From: Candidatus Gastranaerophilales bacterium
Lineage (GTDB): Bacteria; Cyanobacteriota; Vampirovibrionia; Gastranaerophilales; Gastranaerophilaceae
Length of the DNA: 64,000 nucleotides
Direction of reading: 5' to 3'
NCBI GenBank assembly: GCA_900766355.1
Contig: CAAFVD010000116.1
Span: 1-64,000 of the forward strand
Every line of letters begins with the position of its first letter. Position 1 is the stretch's first letter. The translations under genes were made by a program, and so were the position numbers. Positions 8,477-17,903 of the stretch are shown piece after piece. The notes under the pieces are model-generated. The model searched no databases, was not told the DNA's origin, and was given only the letters and a program-made list of their open reading frames with translations.

Positions 8477-9190
8477 CTAATTAACAAAAGTACCGACTTT
8501 TTCTCCGTTTATTATTTTGTTTAGACTACCTTTTGCAGCAAAATCAAAAACAACAATCGGAATGTTATTTTGTTCACACAACGTACATGCTGAAGTGTCC
8601 ATTACCTTTAAATCATTTTTTATAATATCTACATATTTGATATTTTCTAGTTTCTTCGCATTTGGATTAATTCGTGGATCATCATCATAAACCCCATCTA
8701 CACCATTTTTAGCCATAAGCATTGCATCTGCATTAATTTCAGATGCCCTTAAAGCTGCCGCTGTATCTGTGGTAAAGAATGGATTACCAGTTCCTGCCGC
8801 AAAAATTACAACTCTACCTTTTTCAAGATGTCGAATCGCTCTATGTCTTATGTATGGTTCTGCAACTTGTTTGATTTCAAGTGCTGACTGTACTCTACAA
8901 TCGATATTTATTGATTTTAAAGCACTTTGTAAAGCGATAGCATTCATAACTGTTGCTAACATCCCGACATAGTCGCCTGATGCTCTATCCATACCAAGCT
9001 TTGCACTATTCTTCATTCCTCTAAAGATGTTCCCACCACCGACAACTACCGCAATTTGAACACCTTCTTTTACAGCTTGAGCAATTTCGTTTGCAATCAT
9101 ATCTACAGGCTTGTAGTCAATCCCAAAATCTTGCTCCCCTAACAAAGCTTCTCCACTAACCTTTAGTAAAATTCTATTATAAGTTTTCAT
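8477..9190 (-). CDS. pyrH: UMP kinase
   Basis: The 237-residue amino-acid-kinase-fold enzyme phosphorylates UMP to UDP. Typical segments are RILLKVSGEALLG at the N-terminus, VVVGGGNIFRG, the DYVGMLATVMNA loop, FAAGTGNPFFTTDTAAALRA and the C-terminal KVGTFV-like strand. The ATG at 9188-9190 is chosen because GAGAGG lies upstream and the protein then starts like its relatives; an upstream in-frame ATG at 9238 would add a non-conserved stretch. This is the first gene of the pyrH-frr-cdsA-rnc-rpe operon. Confidence 0.95.
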   Translation of the reverse strand: MKTYNRILLKVSGEALLGEQDFGIDYKPVDMIANEIAQAVKEGVQIAVVVGGGNIFRGMKNSAKLGMDRASGDYVGMLATVMNAIALQSALKSINIDCRVQSALEIKQVAEPYIRHRAIRHLEKGRVVIFAAGTGNPFFTTDTAAALRASEINADAMLMAKNGVDGVYDDDPRINPNAKKLENIKYVDIIKNDLKVMDTSACTLCEQNNIPIVVFDFAAKGSLNKIINGEKVGTFVN

Positions 9191-9373
9191 TATTATATAA
9201 ACCTCTCGACAAACACCGTCTATACAATAGTATGTCAAAAAGCTGATAATGTAAAGATTTTAATATTAATATTGCTTAATATAATTTGAACAAATTAAAA
9301 TAAAACTCGTTATAAGACTAGAATAAAATGTATAATTGAATTAGAATATATTATTATATAATTGGTTCAAGAT

Positions 9374-9664
9374 ATGAAAAAGAAAATAATATTTTTAATT
9401 TCACTATTTATAATTCTTGAATCTGTAGCATTTGCTACAGATTCAATTTACTTGCCATGTCGAAAAATAAAACCTACTCAAGATAAAATAAATATAGAAA
9501 CAGTTAAATACGATTCAGATTCAGGATATGATTTTACAGGGAAGGGTAAACCTCGATACTACGACTCCATGTATTATAATTACTACCTAGAAGACCCTAA
9601 ATATAAAATATTTTATAATTACCCTGCTTTTTATCTCCCTGCAGTAAGACAAAAAGGAAGATAA
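9374..9664 (+). CDS. Small exported protein, tyrosine-rich
   Basis: I do not recognise this 96-residue protein. Residues 1-22 form a typical signal peptide (KKK then a hydrophobic core ending VAFA), so it is probably exported. The mature part is rich in Tyr, Asp and Pro, with DSMYYNYYLEDPKYK as its most striking stretch. The ATG at 9374 is chosen over an upstream TTG because it starts the signal peptide directly. A TATAAT lies 11 bases before it and no Shine-Dalgarno sequence is visible, so the leader is very short. Confidence 0.65.
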   Translation: MKKKIIFLISLFIILESVAFATDSIYLPCRKIKPTQDKINIETVKYDSDSGYDFTGKGKPRYYDSMYYNYYLEDPKYKIFYNYPAFYLPAVRQKGR

Positions 9665-9715
9665 ATCTTTTAACTACTTTATAATTTATACATTGTATTG
9701 TATAATACACCTGTT

Positions 9716-10921
9716 ATGGCAAGAGAAGATAAATACACTTGTATATTTGGCGGTGGAGCTGTTAGAGGCTTTGCTTATATAGGGGCAATAAAAGCTCTAC
9801 AAGAATTAAAAATAAAATATGACACTATAGCAGGTTCTTCTGCTGGAGCAATTGTTGCAACACTATTGGCAGTCGGATATTCTGATGAAGAAATCAAAGA
9901 TATTTTGTTAAAAATCAATTTTGATTTGTTCAGAGATATTCACTTTAGCTTAAATAGTGGTTTTGCATTTAGTAAAGGTGAAGTTTTTACAAAATGGATT
10001 CGTAAAAATATCGAAAAAAAGTTTTATGGAGAAAATTATGTTAAGGGGCAGAATAAACCTGTTACATTTGCGGATTTAGAAACAAACTTGTTAGTTTATA
10101 CAACAAACCTTGCTAAGTTTGACTGTCAGGAATTTTCAAAGCAAGAAACCCCAGATTTTGAAATAGCAGAAGCGGTACGTATTTCCTGCAGTATGCCAGG
10201 GTTAATGACTTTAACAGAAATTAACGGGAAAAAACTTGTAGATGGGGATTTGCTAAAAAGCAAACCTTTATGGAAATTGTCAAAGAATTTAAAAGTCGGA
10301 ATCAATCGTATTTTAGAATTTCGCTTGGAAGGTGAATACGAAAAAGTTGACAATAATGCACTAGATTTCTTTAATGCAATCTATAGTTGTATGACCTCTG
10401 CAGCAACAGATTATATTATTGATACTTATGGATATAGAGATGATTTTGATTATATAAAAATAAATACTGGTGATATTATTATCATTGACTTTAATATGTC
10501 AGATTATATGCGCAATAAACTTATTGACATTGGATATAATCAATCTAAAAAGTATTTAACACAAGATATAGTCACAAAAAAACAAAAACTACTTACTCAA
10601 TATCAACAAATATATAAATACATAATTCAACTATTAGATTTTATAAAATCTAATAATATAGAAAAATCAAAGATGTTAGTTGGTGATTTATATATATTAT
10701 TAGCTGATATAAAAGATTCTATAGCTATACGAGTTTACAAATCTATAACAGAATTTAAAGACGAATTTTTAATATCTTCTAAAGGTCGTTCTTGGTTTGG
10801 AACTCCAAAATTTAAAGATAAAAAGAAACTTTTAAAAACATTAACTCGTTTAATTTTCGAAGTTAATTCTCGTATTAATTCACTTAATCTAGACTTGCAA
10901 AAAATTGAATACTTAAAATAA
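9716..10921 (+). CDS. Patatin-like phospholipase
   Basis: The 401-residue protein has a patatin domain in the first half. The oxyanion loop is GGGAVRG (12-18), the nucleophile motif is GSSAG with Ser42, and LVDGDLL supplies the catalytic Asp of the Ser/Asp dyad. Such enzymes hydrolyse acyl chains from lipids. The C-terminal 170 residues are helical and of unknown role. There is no signal peptide, so it is probably cytoplasmic or membrane-associated. The ATG at 9716 is preferred over an upstream TTG. TATAAT at 9701-9706 ends 9 bases before it and no ribosome site is present, so the mRNA may be leaderless. Confidence 0.9.
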   Translation: MAREDKYTCIFGGGAVRGFAYIGAIKALQELKIKYDTIAGSSAGAIVATLLAVGYSDEEIKDILLKINFDLFRDIHFSLNSGFAFSKGEVFTKWIRKNIEKKFYGENYVKGQNKPVTFADLETNLLVYTTNLAKFDCQEFSKQETPDFEIAEAVRISCSMPGLMTLTEINGKKLVDGDLLKSKPLWKLSKNLKVGINRILEFRLEGEYEKVDNNALDFFNAIYSCMTSAATDYIIDTYGYRDDFDYIKINTGDIIIIDFNMSDYMRNKLIDIGYNQSKKYLTQDIVTKKQKLLTQYQQIYKYIIQLLDFIKSNNIEKSKMLVGDLYILLADIKDSIAIRVYKSITEFKDEFLISSKGRSWFGTPKFKDKKKLLKTLTRLIFEVNSRINSLNLDLQKIEYLK

Positions 10922-10985
10922 AAACCTCTTATTATTACTGAAATCATATATTCTAAAGGTAGTATTAAAAATAGAATTCAAAGCC

Positions 10986-13900
10986 TTACACGACAGAGGT
11001 TTGTTCTTCCTCATCTTCAGTATTAGAGGTTCTGCTTGGCGAATCCATTGACTTGATGGAAATATCTATTTGCTCGTCATTAAATAATTTTCTCAAATGA
11101 CTTGTCAAATCATTTGATGCTGCAACCCAAAACATAGATGCCGTCAAAATTCTATCATTAGTTTCCAAAACATTGAACAAAACAGGGTCAGAACCATGAT
11201 GTGCCGCTAGAATATTTTTTATCGCACAAAGTTCTTCGTACTTTAATTCTTGTTTAACAGTTATAGTAACCAAATTAGAGTTATCAACTGGTTTTACATT
11301 ATCTATTAAAACACTTGTTTGATCCTCAGCTCTATGCTGAATTTTCCCTGAAATAATAACCTTTTGTTCAAGTTGTAAAAAGTCATTATATTCTTGTATA
11401 GTCTTGTTAAAGGCAACTAATTCAACTTTTCCAGTCAAATCCTCTAATGTCATAAACTTGATGAATTTAGTAGGGTCTTTTTTTGTAGGAATTTGTCTTG
11501 CTGCAGTAATAAGACCACATATAGTAACTGCCGTATCGTTTGGCTTTTCAGCTAACTCAGAAACCTTATGTGTCATTAAGAAAGGTAATTTATCTCTTAT
11601 TGAAAACAATGGGTGCGAAGTGACATAGAATCCTAAAAACTCTTTTTCAAATAGTTGAATCTGCTTATCTTCAAATTCTTCATCAGAACCTCCTAATTGG
11701 AATTGAGATGCCGCAAAGCCATCATCTTCTGGTAATGCAGAGAATAAACTCACTTGTCCCATAGCCTTAGCTTTTGCCTCTCTTGATACTGCAGAAATAA
11801 TATATTCGAGATTTTCAAGTAATTGTTTTCTACTTTTCTCAATAGTAGAAAAAGCTCCAGCTTTTATTAATCCTTCTAACAATCTCTTATTTACGTGTTT
11901 AGGGTCTAAACGCTTACAAAAATCAAATATATCTTTAAAATCCCCGTTTTCTTCTCTTTCTTTGATAATTGCTTCTACAACACCTTCCCCTACTTGTTTT
12001 ATGGCTGCTAAACCAAATCTTATGTTATTCCCGTCAGGAGTATATTGTAAATATGATTTGTTGATATCAGGTGGTAAAACCTTAATACCATATTTTTGAG
12101 CTTCTTCAATATATAACTGAGTCTTTTCTGTATCATTTGTTACACTTGAAAGCAAAGCTGACAAATATTCAACAGGATAGTGACATTTCAAGAATGCAGT
12201 TTGATAAGCAACAAACGCATACGCTGCAGAGTGGCTTCGGTTGAAACAGTATGAAGCGAAAGACAAGATTTGGTTAAACAAGGCTTCTGCATCTTTTGCT
12301 GACATACCATGTGTGGCAGAACGTTCGATGAACTTACCTTTTTGTTTTTCCATTTCATCGACTTTTTTCTTACCCATCATACGACGAACCATATCAGCTT
12401 GACCCAATGAGTAGTCTGCCAATATTTGGAAAACCTGCATAATTTGTTCTTGATAAACAATAGTCCCATAAGTATCTTTTAATACAGGTTCAAGTAAAGG
12501 GTGAGCATAAGTAATAGCCTGACGACCATGTTTTCTTTCTACGAAATCATCAACCATACCAGAATCTAATGGCCCTGGCCTGAACAATGCAACTAACGCA
12601 CCCAAATCTTCAAAAACGTCAGGTTTAAGTCTTTTAACAAGGTTTTTCATACCTTGAGATTCTAGCTGGAACACCCCGTTCGTATCCCCTTGCATTAACA
12701 TATCGTATGTCGGTTTATCATCAAGTGGAATATTATTAATCTCAACTTCAATATCTTGACGTTTTTTTATCAAATCAACGGTTTTGTATATTGTTGTAAG
12801 GTTTCGTAAACCCAAAAAGTCCATTTTTAACAGACTCAAAACCTCTGTAACATCGTGAGGTGGATACCCTGTTTGGATAATACCATCTTTTGAAGGTTGA
12901 ACAGGAAGAATTTCATCTAGTGGCTTTGGCGCAATAATAACCCCAGCAGCGTGAGTACCAGTATTATTCTTAATACCTTCAATACCAACGGCTAAATCAA
13001 TAAGCTTTTTCATTCCGACAGTTTTACCTTCTATCGGATCAATCATTATTTGTTCATCTTTATCATACAAAGCTTTTAATTCTGAGCCGTCATATTGCAT
13101 CGCTTGTTTAAGAGTTTTTGCTTTCTCGTTTATACTTTGTGCAAGTTCAATTGCGGGGTCGATTAATCCTGCAAGTCTATTACTTTCAGCAAACGGAATT
13201 TTTAAAATTCTTGCAATACCTTTGAATGCTGCTTTTGCTGCATAAGTACCAAATGTAATAATTTGACAAACTCTATCTTCGCCATATTTTTTTGTTACGT
13301 AATCAATTACTTCACCACGTCGTTCAATACAAAAGTCGATATCAATATCGGGCATTGTAAATCGTTCAGGATTCAAAAATCTTTCAAACAATAGTTTATG
13401 CTGAATAGGGTCAAGATCTGTAATCTCTAATGTATATGCAACAACAGAACCTGCCGCTGAACCACGACCAGGGCCTACTGGAATACCATGAGTTTTGGCA
13501 TAATGAATAAAATCCCAAGTAATAAGGAAATATGCTGCAAACCCCATTTGTTCAATTACACCAAGCTCGTAATCTATACGCTCTTTTAATTCAGGACTGA
13601 CTTCTCCGTATCTTTTTTTAGCACCTTCAAAAACTAAATATTCTAAGTAAGATTCAATCGTATGGTTAGCAGGTACTTTATAATCTGGCAAAGGACTTTT
13701 TCCAAGTTCTAATGTCAAATGACATTTTTCTGCAATATCAACAGTATTTTTAATACATTCATCAAAGGTTTCACTATCCATCCAACGGAATGAATCCCTT
13801 AGTTGCTCAGCATTTTTTACATAAAATTCATTACTAGGAAAATGGAATCTGTTTGGGTCATCTTTATCACTATTTGTCTGCATACATAACAATGTGTCAT

Positions 13901-14549
13901 GCATATCGGCATCTTCTCTCCTCAAATAGTGAGAGTCATTCGTGATAACCATTTTTATATCAAGTTCTTTAGCTATTTGTATAAGTTGAGGATTTGTTTG
14001 TTTCTGTTCTTCCATTCCATGATCTTGAAGCTCTATATAATAATCCTCACCAAATAAATCTTTATATTTTTTAGCAACTTCTTTAGCCTTTTCAACATCT
14101 TTTTTTAACAAAGCTTGTAACACTTCGCCACCTAAACAAGCCGAAAGACAGATTAAACCTTCATGATGTTTTTGTATAAGTTCCCAATTTATACGAGGTT
14201 TTACATAACGACCTTTGCACCATGCTATAGAAGTTAGTTTTATAATATTAGCATAACCTTTTTTATCTTTTGCTAACAATACAAGGTGATAACATGGGTT
14301 GTCATTTTTATCACGTTCTTCAATATCTCCATCATGAACATAAAACTCACACCCCAAAATAGGTTTTATACCAGCCTCTTTTGCTGTGGTATAAAGTTCC
14401 ATATCTCCATACATAACACCATGGTCAGTAATAGCGACAGCTGGCATTTCATTTTCTTTAGCAAAATCGCATAAATCTTTAATTCTTATAGCACCATCTA
14501 GGAGTGAATACTCTGTGTGCAAATGTAATGGAACATATTGTGTCATCAT
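10986..14549 (-). CDS. dnaE: DNA polymerase III alpha subunit
   Basis: The 1187-residue replicative polymerase has an N-terminal PHP domain (PLHLHTEYSLLDGAIRIKDL), the polymerase core with catalytic acidic residues in MPDIDIDFCIERR, the GPGRGSAAGSVVAY finger motif, a helix-hairpin-helix region and a C-terminal OB-fold (about 1000-1090). It is a DnaE1-type enzyme of normal length. I place the start at the first ATG of an ATGATG pair (14547-14549); the 23 codons further upstream are not conserved and overlap the promoter. An extended -10 TGCTAGATT ends 7 bases before the ATG, so the mRNA is probably leaderless. The gene is divergent from ftsI. Confidence 0.95.
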   Translation of the reverse strand: MMTQYVPLHLHTEYSLLDGAIRIKDLCDFAKENEMPAVAITDHGVMYGDMELYTTAKEAGIKPILGCEFYVHDGDIEERDKNDNPCYHLVLLAKDKKGYANIIKLTSIAWCKGRYVKPRINWELIQKHHEGLICLSACLGGEVLQALLKKDVEKAKEVAKKYKDLFGEDYYIELQDHGMEEQKQTNPQLIQIAKELDIKMVITNDSHYLRREDADMHDTLLCMQTNSDKDDPNRFHFPSNEFYVKNAEQLRDSFRWMDSETFDECIKNTVDIAEKCHLTLELGKSPLPDYKVPANHTIESYLEYLVFEGAKKRYGEVSPELKERIDYELGVIEQMGFAAYFLITWDFIHYAKTHGIPVGPGRGSAAGSVVAYTLEITDLDPIQHKLLFERFLNPERFTMPDIDIDFCIERRGEVIDYVTKKYGEDRVCQIITFGTYAAKAAFKGIARILKIPFAESNRLAGLIDPAIELAQSINEKAKTLKQAMQYDGSELKALYDKDEQIMIDPIEGKTVGMKKLIDLAVGIEGIKNNTGTHAAGVIIAPKPLDEILPVQPSKDGIIQTGYPPHDVTEVLSLLKMDFLGLRNLTTIYKTVDLIKKRQDIEVEINNIPLDDKPTYDMLMQGDTNGVFQLESQGMKNLVKRLKPDVFEDLGALVALFRPGPLDSGMVDDFVERKHGRQAITYAHPLLEPVLKDTYGTIVYQEQIMQVFQILADYSLGQADMVRRMMGKKKVDEMEKQKGKFIERSATHGMSAKDAEALFNQILSFASYCFNRSHSAAYAFVAYQTAFLKCHYPVEYLSALLSSVTNDTEKTQLYIEEAQKYGIKVLPPDINKSYLQYTPDGNNIRFGLAAIKQVGEGVVEAIIKEREENGDFKDIFDFCKRLDPKHVNKRLLEGLIKAGAFSTIEKSRKQLLENLEYIISAVSREAKAKAMGQVSLFSALPEDDGFAASQFQLGGSDEEFEDKQIQLFEKEFLGFYVTSHPLFSIRDKLPFLMTHKVSELAEKPNDTAVTICGLITAARQIPTKKDPTKFIKFMTLEDLTGKVELVAFNKTIQEYNDFLQLEQKVIISGKIQHRAEDQTSVLIDNVKPVDNSNLVTITVKQELKYEELCAIKNILAAHHGSDPVLFNVLETNDRILTASMFWVAASNDLTSHLRKLFNDEQIDISIKSMDSPSRTSNTEDEEEQTSVV

Positions 14550-14556
14550 ACTAAAA

Positions 14557-14565
14557 AATCTAGCA
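14557..14565 (-). promoter_or_regulatory. Extended -10 promoter of dnaE (leaderless type)
   Basis: The minus strand reads TGCTAGATT, an extended -10 box with one weak position. It is followed by 7 bases and the dnaE ATG. No clear -35 element or Shine-Dalgarno sequence was found. Confidence 0.5.
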
Positions 14566-14629
14566 CAGATATATGTATATTTTTGTAAAACTTTCTTTTG
14601 TTTTTTATGCTTAAACAAAAGTAATACTT

Positions 14630-14658
14630 TTGTCCAAAAAACATTGTTGTGGTAAAAT
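14630..14658 (+). promoter_or_regulatory. Promoter of ftsI (leaderless type)
   Basis: TTGTCC (14630-14635), a 17-base spacer and TAAAAT (14653-14658, preceded by TGG) form a good sigma-70 promoter. The GTG at 14666 is 7 bases after the -10 box. The TTG at 14630, which could be read as a longer start, is in fact the -35 box. Confidence 0.65.
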
Positions 14659-14665
14659 TTTCAAC

Positions 14666-16420
14666 GTGAGAGATGATTTATTTAAAATAAAAGATAAAAG
14701 AATAAAAGTGTTTAACAGAAGGCTTGTTAATACGCAAAAGTTGTTTGCATTATTTGCTTTTCTATTAATATGCCATTTATTTTGTATTCAAATATTAGAC
14801 ATAAAACATTACAGAGCAAAGGCAAAACGTCAAAGAACTTCTCGTTCCTTTATTATGCGTGGCGACATATACGACCGCAACGGTATAAAACTTGCAACGG
14901 ACATGGTTTATTATGACGTGTATGCCAGGCCTAAAGACTTTGATGACAAAATACATACCAAAGAAGAATTAGCTAAAGCTCTTGCTCCAATATTAAAAAT
15001 GCAACCCGCAACACTACTAGCTAAATTTGAGGCTCAAAAAAATGAACCTGTAATTCTTCTAAAAAAGGGGGTTGGCAAGTCTGAACGTGATGCAATTGCC
15101 AAGCTTTGTCTTAGAGAAATTCCGATTGATAAAAAAAGTATAAGAGTTTATCCTCAAGGTTGTTTGGCTTCACACGTTTTGGGATATTACAACCTAGATG
15201 CTGACGTTTCTGCTGGAGTTGAATATACTGCAAAAGATAAACTTGAGCATGTTACCCAACGACCTAATGTTGAAAAGACACCTTCAGGGAATCTTATTTA
15301 TACATTCTCTACAGACCCTGTCGCAGCAACAGAACCTTTAAAAGGTGAAGATGTAACGCTTACTATTGATACTGCAATTCAGCATATTTGCGAAAGAGAA
15401 TTAGACCATGCAGTTACTAAATTTAAGGCACAAAGAGGTGCGGTAATTGTTATGAATCCAAAAAATGGAGAAATTTTAGCTTATGCAGTATATCCATTCT
15501 ATGATCCAAATAATTTTAAAACTGCCTCTATGTTACAAACAAAGAATTGGACATTAACAGACATATTCCCTCCTGGTTCAACCTTTAAAACAATCACAGT
15601 TGCATCAGCAATGGAATTGGGGAAAATAAACAGATATACAAAAATAAATGATACTGGACGTATTAAAATTGGTTGGTGGACAATCAGCAATTACGATTAC
15701 AAACAAAGAGGTGCTCCAGGCATGATTGACCTTGTGTACTTCTTCCAACATTCTAGTAATGTTGGTGCAGTAAAAATTGCGCAAACAATGACATCAGGAG
15801 AATTCCACGACATTTTACAAAAATTTGGTTTTGGTCGTAAAACTGGTATAGACTTACCAGGAGAATCTGTTGGACTTTTAAAACCTGCAAGCAAATGGGA
15901 CGTATCAGACCATGCGTGTATGGGTTATGGTTATGGTTCTTCTGTAACTGCAATTCAATTAGTTTCAGCCGTTTCCGCTTTAGCTAATAACGGAACTAGA
16001 GTAACACCACATGTTATCAAATACTCTCAAGAAGAAGCAGCGGAAAAAATTAAACATATTCAAGTTATGACACCTGAACATGCAAAAGTTGTAACTCAAT
16101 TATTGACAGAAAGTATTGAAAAAGGTAAATCTCCAATAAAAATGGACGATTATTATATTGCCGCAAAAACAGGAACTTCACATAAACCAAAAGAAAACGG
16201 AGCTGGTTATACAGATAAACTTTACACTTCTATAGTAGGTTATTTACCTGCAACAGACCCTCAAGTATTAATATATGTTGTAGTGGATTCGGCTCAAGGT
16301 GGAGAGATTTGGGGTAGTACTGTTGCCGCACCAATATTTAAAGCTATTACATCTCAGGTAGCAAGCATAATGAATCTTACACCTGATAAACATAATGCTA
16401 AGACAAAGGAGAAAATATAA
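14666..16420 (+). CDS. ftsI: Peptidoglycan D,D-transpeptidase (class B penicillin-binding protein, FtsI-like)
   Basis: The protein of about 584 residues has a short cytoplasmic tail, one membrane helix (NTQKLFALFAFLLICHLFCI), a dimerisation domain with RGDIYDRNG, and a transpeptidase domain. Catalytic motifs are PPGSTFK (Ser nucleophile), SSN (in QHSSNVG) and KTGT (in AAKTGTS). It cross-links peptidoglycan at the division septum. The assignment to FtsI rather than the elongation PBP2 rests mainly on murE directly downstream, as in dcw clusters. The GTG start at 14666 fits the promoter 7 bases upstream and no ribosome site is seen. A start at the TTG 12 codons earlier is less likely. Confidence 0.9.
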   Translation: MRDDLFKIKDKRIKVFNRRLVNTQKLFALFAFLLICHLFCIQILDIKHYRAKAKRQRTSRSFIMRGDIYDRNGIKLATDMVYYDVYARPKDFDDKIHTKEELAKALAPILKMQPATLLAKFEAQKNEPVILLKKGVGKSERDAIAKLCLREIPIDKKSIRVYPQGCLASHVLGYYNLDADVSAGVEYTAKDKLEHVTQRPNVEKTPSGNLIYTFSTDPVAATEPLKGEDVTLTIDTAIQHICERELDHAVTKFKAQRGAVIVMNPKNGEILAYAVYPFYDPNNFKTASMLQTKNWTLTDIFPPGSTFKTITVASAMELGKINRYTKINDTGRIKIGWWTISNYDYKQRGAPGMIDLVYFFQHSSNVGAVKIAQTMTSGEFHDILQKFGFGRKTGIDLPGESVGLLKPASKWDVSDHACMGYGYGSSVTAIQLVSAVSALANNGTRVTPHVIKYSQEEAAEKIKHIQVMTPEHAKVVTQLLTESIEKGKSPIKMDDYYIAAKTGTSHKPKENGAGYTDKLYTSIVGYLPATDPQVLIYVVVDSAQGGEIWGSTVAAPIFKAITSQVASIMNLTPDKHNAKTKEKI

Positions 16421-16421
16421 T

Positions 16422-17891
16422 ATGAAACTTTCTGAACTAATTAAAGATGTAGATGTTGTAGAAAAATACAACTATAACGCAAATATAGATGTTACAGGAG
16501 TTAATTATAATTCAAAAACCACGAAAGCTGGAGATATATTTGTTTGCTTAAGGGGTGAACATGTTGACGGGCATAATTTTGCAGCTGATGCAGTAAAAAA
16601 AGGTGCAGTAGCTGTAATGTGCGAAACTAAACTTGATTTAGACGTTCCTGAAATTATAGTTTCATCTGCAGAACAATCAATTGCGGGTTTAGCAAACAGG
16701 TTCTACGAAGCTCCATCAAAAGATTTGAACTTGATTGGAGTTACAGGTACAAATGGCAAAACAACAGTTACTCACTTAGTACAACGAATCATGGAGTCAT
16801 CAGGAGATAAATGTGCATTAATTGGTACTTTAGGTTATAAATTATCTTCTAATGGTGAGTACAAAGAAGCAAAACATACAACACCACAAGCTCCTGAATT
16901 ACAACATGTTTTGAAAATGATTAAAGATGAGGCTCATATTAATAATGTTGCTATGGAAGTAAGCTCTCATTCTTTGGTACAAAATAGAGTTGGTTTCTGT
17001 GAATTTAATTGTGCAGTTCTTACAAACTTAACTCAAGACCATTTAGATTATCACATCACTATGGAAAGATATTTCAATGCAAAAGCAATGTTATTTGAAC
17101 GTCTAAAACAAGGTGACGTAGCAATTATCAACAACGATGATTCTTATGCAGAAAAATTCAAATCTGTATTAAAAGAAGGTGTTAAACTATATACATACGG
17201 AGTAAAGAAGGAATCTACAATTTCAGCAAGTGATATTTCCTTCTCTCCAAAAGGTGTATCTTTCATTTGTAAAACCCCTGAACAAAAATACAATGTTCAT
17301 TTATCAATGAATGGTATGTTTAGTGTATATAATGCCCTTGCAGCTTTAACAGTTGCTTATGCTATGGGATTGGATATGACTAATGCAATAAAAACTCTAG
17401 AACCACTAAAAGGTGTTGCTGGTCGTTTTGAGGTTATTGTTCATCACCCTCTTGTAATAGTTGACTACGCACACACACCTGATGGACTTCAAAATGTCTT
17501 AAATGCAGCAAGAGAAATCACTCCTAAAGATAACAACCTAATATGTGTATTTGGTTGTGGTGGGGATAGAGATGCAACTAAACGTCCAAAAATGGGAGCT
17601 ATTGCAGAAAAATTAGCAGACAAAGTTATTGTAACTTCTGATAATCCAAGAAGTGAAGATCCTCAACAAATCATTACAGATATTTTAACAGGGTTCAAAT
17701 CTTTAGATGATATTACTGTTGAAGCTGATAGAGGAAAAGCTATAGCTTTAATAAAGGATATAGCTACAGAAAATGATGTTGTTGTAATAGCTGGTAAAGG
17801 ACACGAAGATTATCAAATATTAGCTGATAAAACTATACATTTTGATGACAGAGAAGAAGCAAGAAAAGTTTTTGAAACTGCTAATGTATAA
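16422..17891 (+). CDS. murE: UDP-MurNAc-tripeptide synthetase (meso-diaminopimelate adding)
   Basis: The 489-residue Mur ligase adds the third amino acid to the peptidoglycan precursor in the cytoplasm. Motifs: GVTGTNGKTTVTHL (ATP P-loop), the EVSSHSL segment, the carbamylated-lysine region around YFNAKAMLFE, and DYAHTPDGL. SDNPRSEDP carries the DNPR motif that marks meso-diaminopimelate-specific MurE enzymes. AAGGAG precedes the ATG at 16422. It lies 1 base downstream of ftsI, clearly the same operon. Confidence 0.95.
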   Translation: MKLSELIKDVDVVEKYNYNANIDVTGVNYNSKTTKAGDIFVCLRGEHVDGHNFAADAVKKGAVAVMCETKLDLDVPEIIVSSAEQSIAGLANRFYEAPSKDLNLIGVTGTNGKTTVTHLVQRIMESSGDKCALIGTLGYKLSSNGEYKEAKHTTPQAPELQHVLKMIKDEAHINNVAMEVSSHSLVQNRVGFCEFNCAVLTNLTQDHLDYHITMERYFNAKAMLFERLKQGDVAIINNDDSYAEKFKSVLKEGVKLYTYGVKKESTISASDISFSPKGVSFICKTPEQKYNVHLSMNGMFSVYNALAALTVAYAMGLDMTNAIKTLEPLKGVAGRFEVIVHHPLVIVDYAHTPDGLQNVLNAAREITPKDNNLICVFGCGGDRDATKRPKMGAIAEKLADKVIVTSDNPRSEDPQQIITDILTGFKSLDDITVEADRGKAIALIKDIATENDVVVIAGKGHEDYQILADKTIHFDDREEARKVFETANV

Positions 17892-17903
17892 GGATAGTTC
17901 AAT

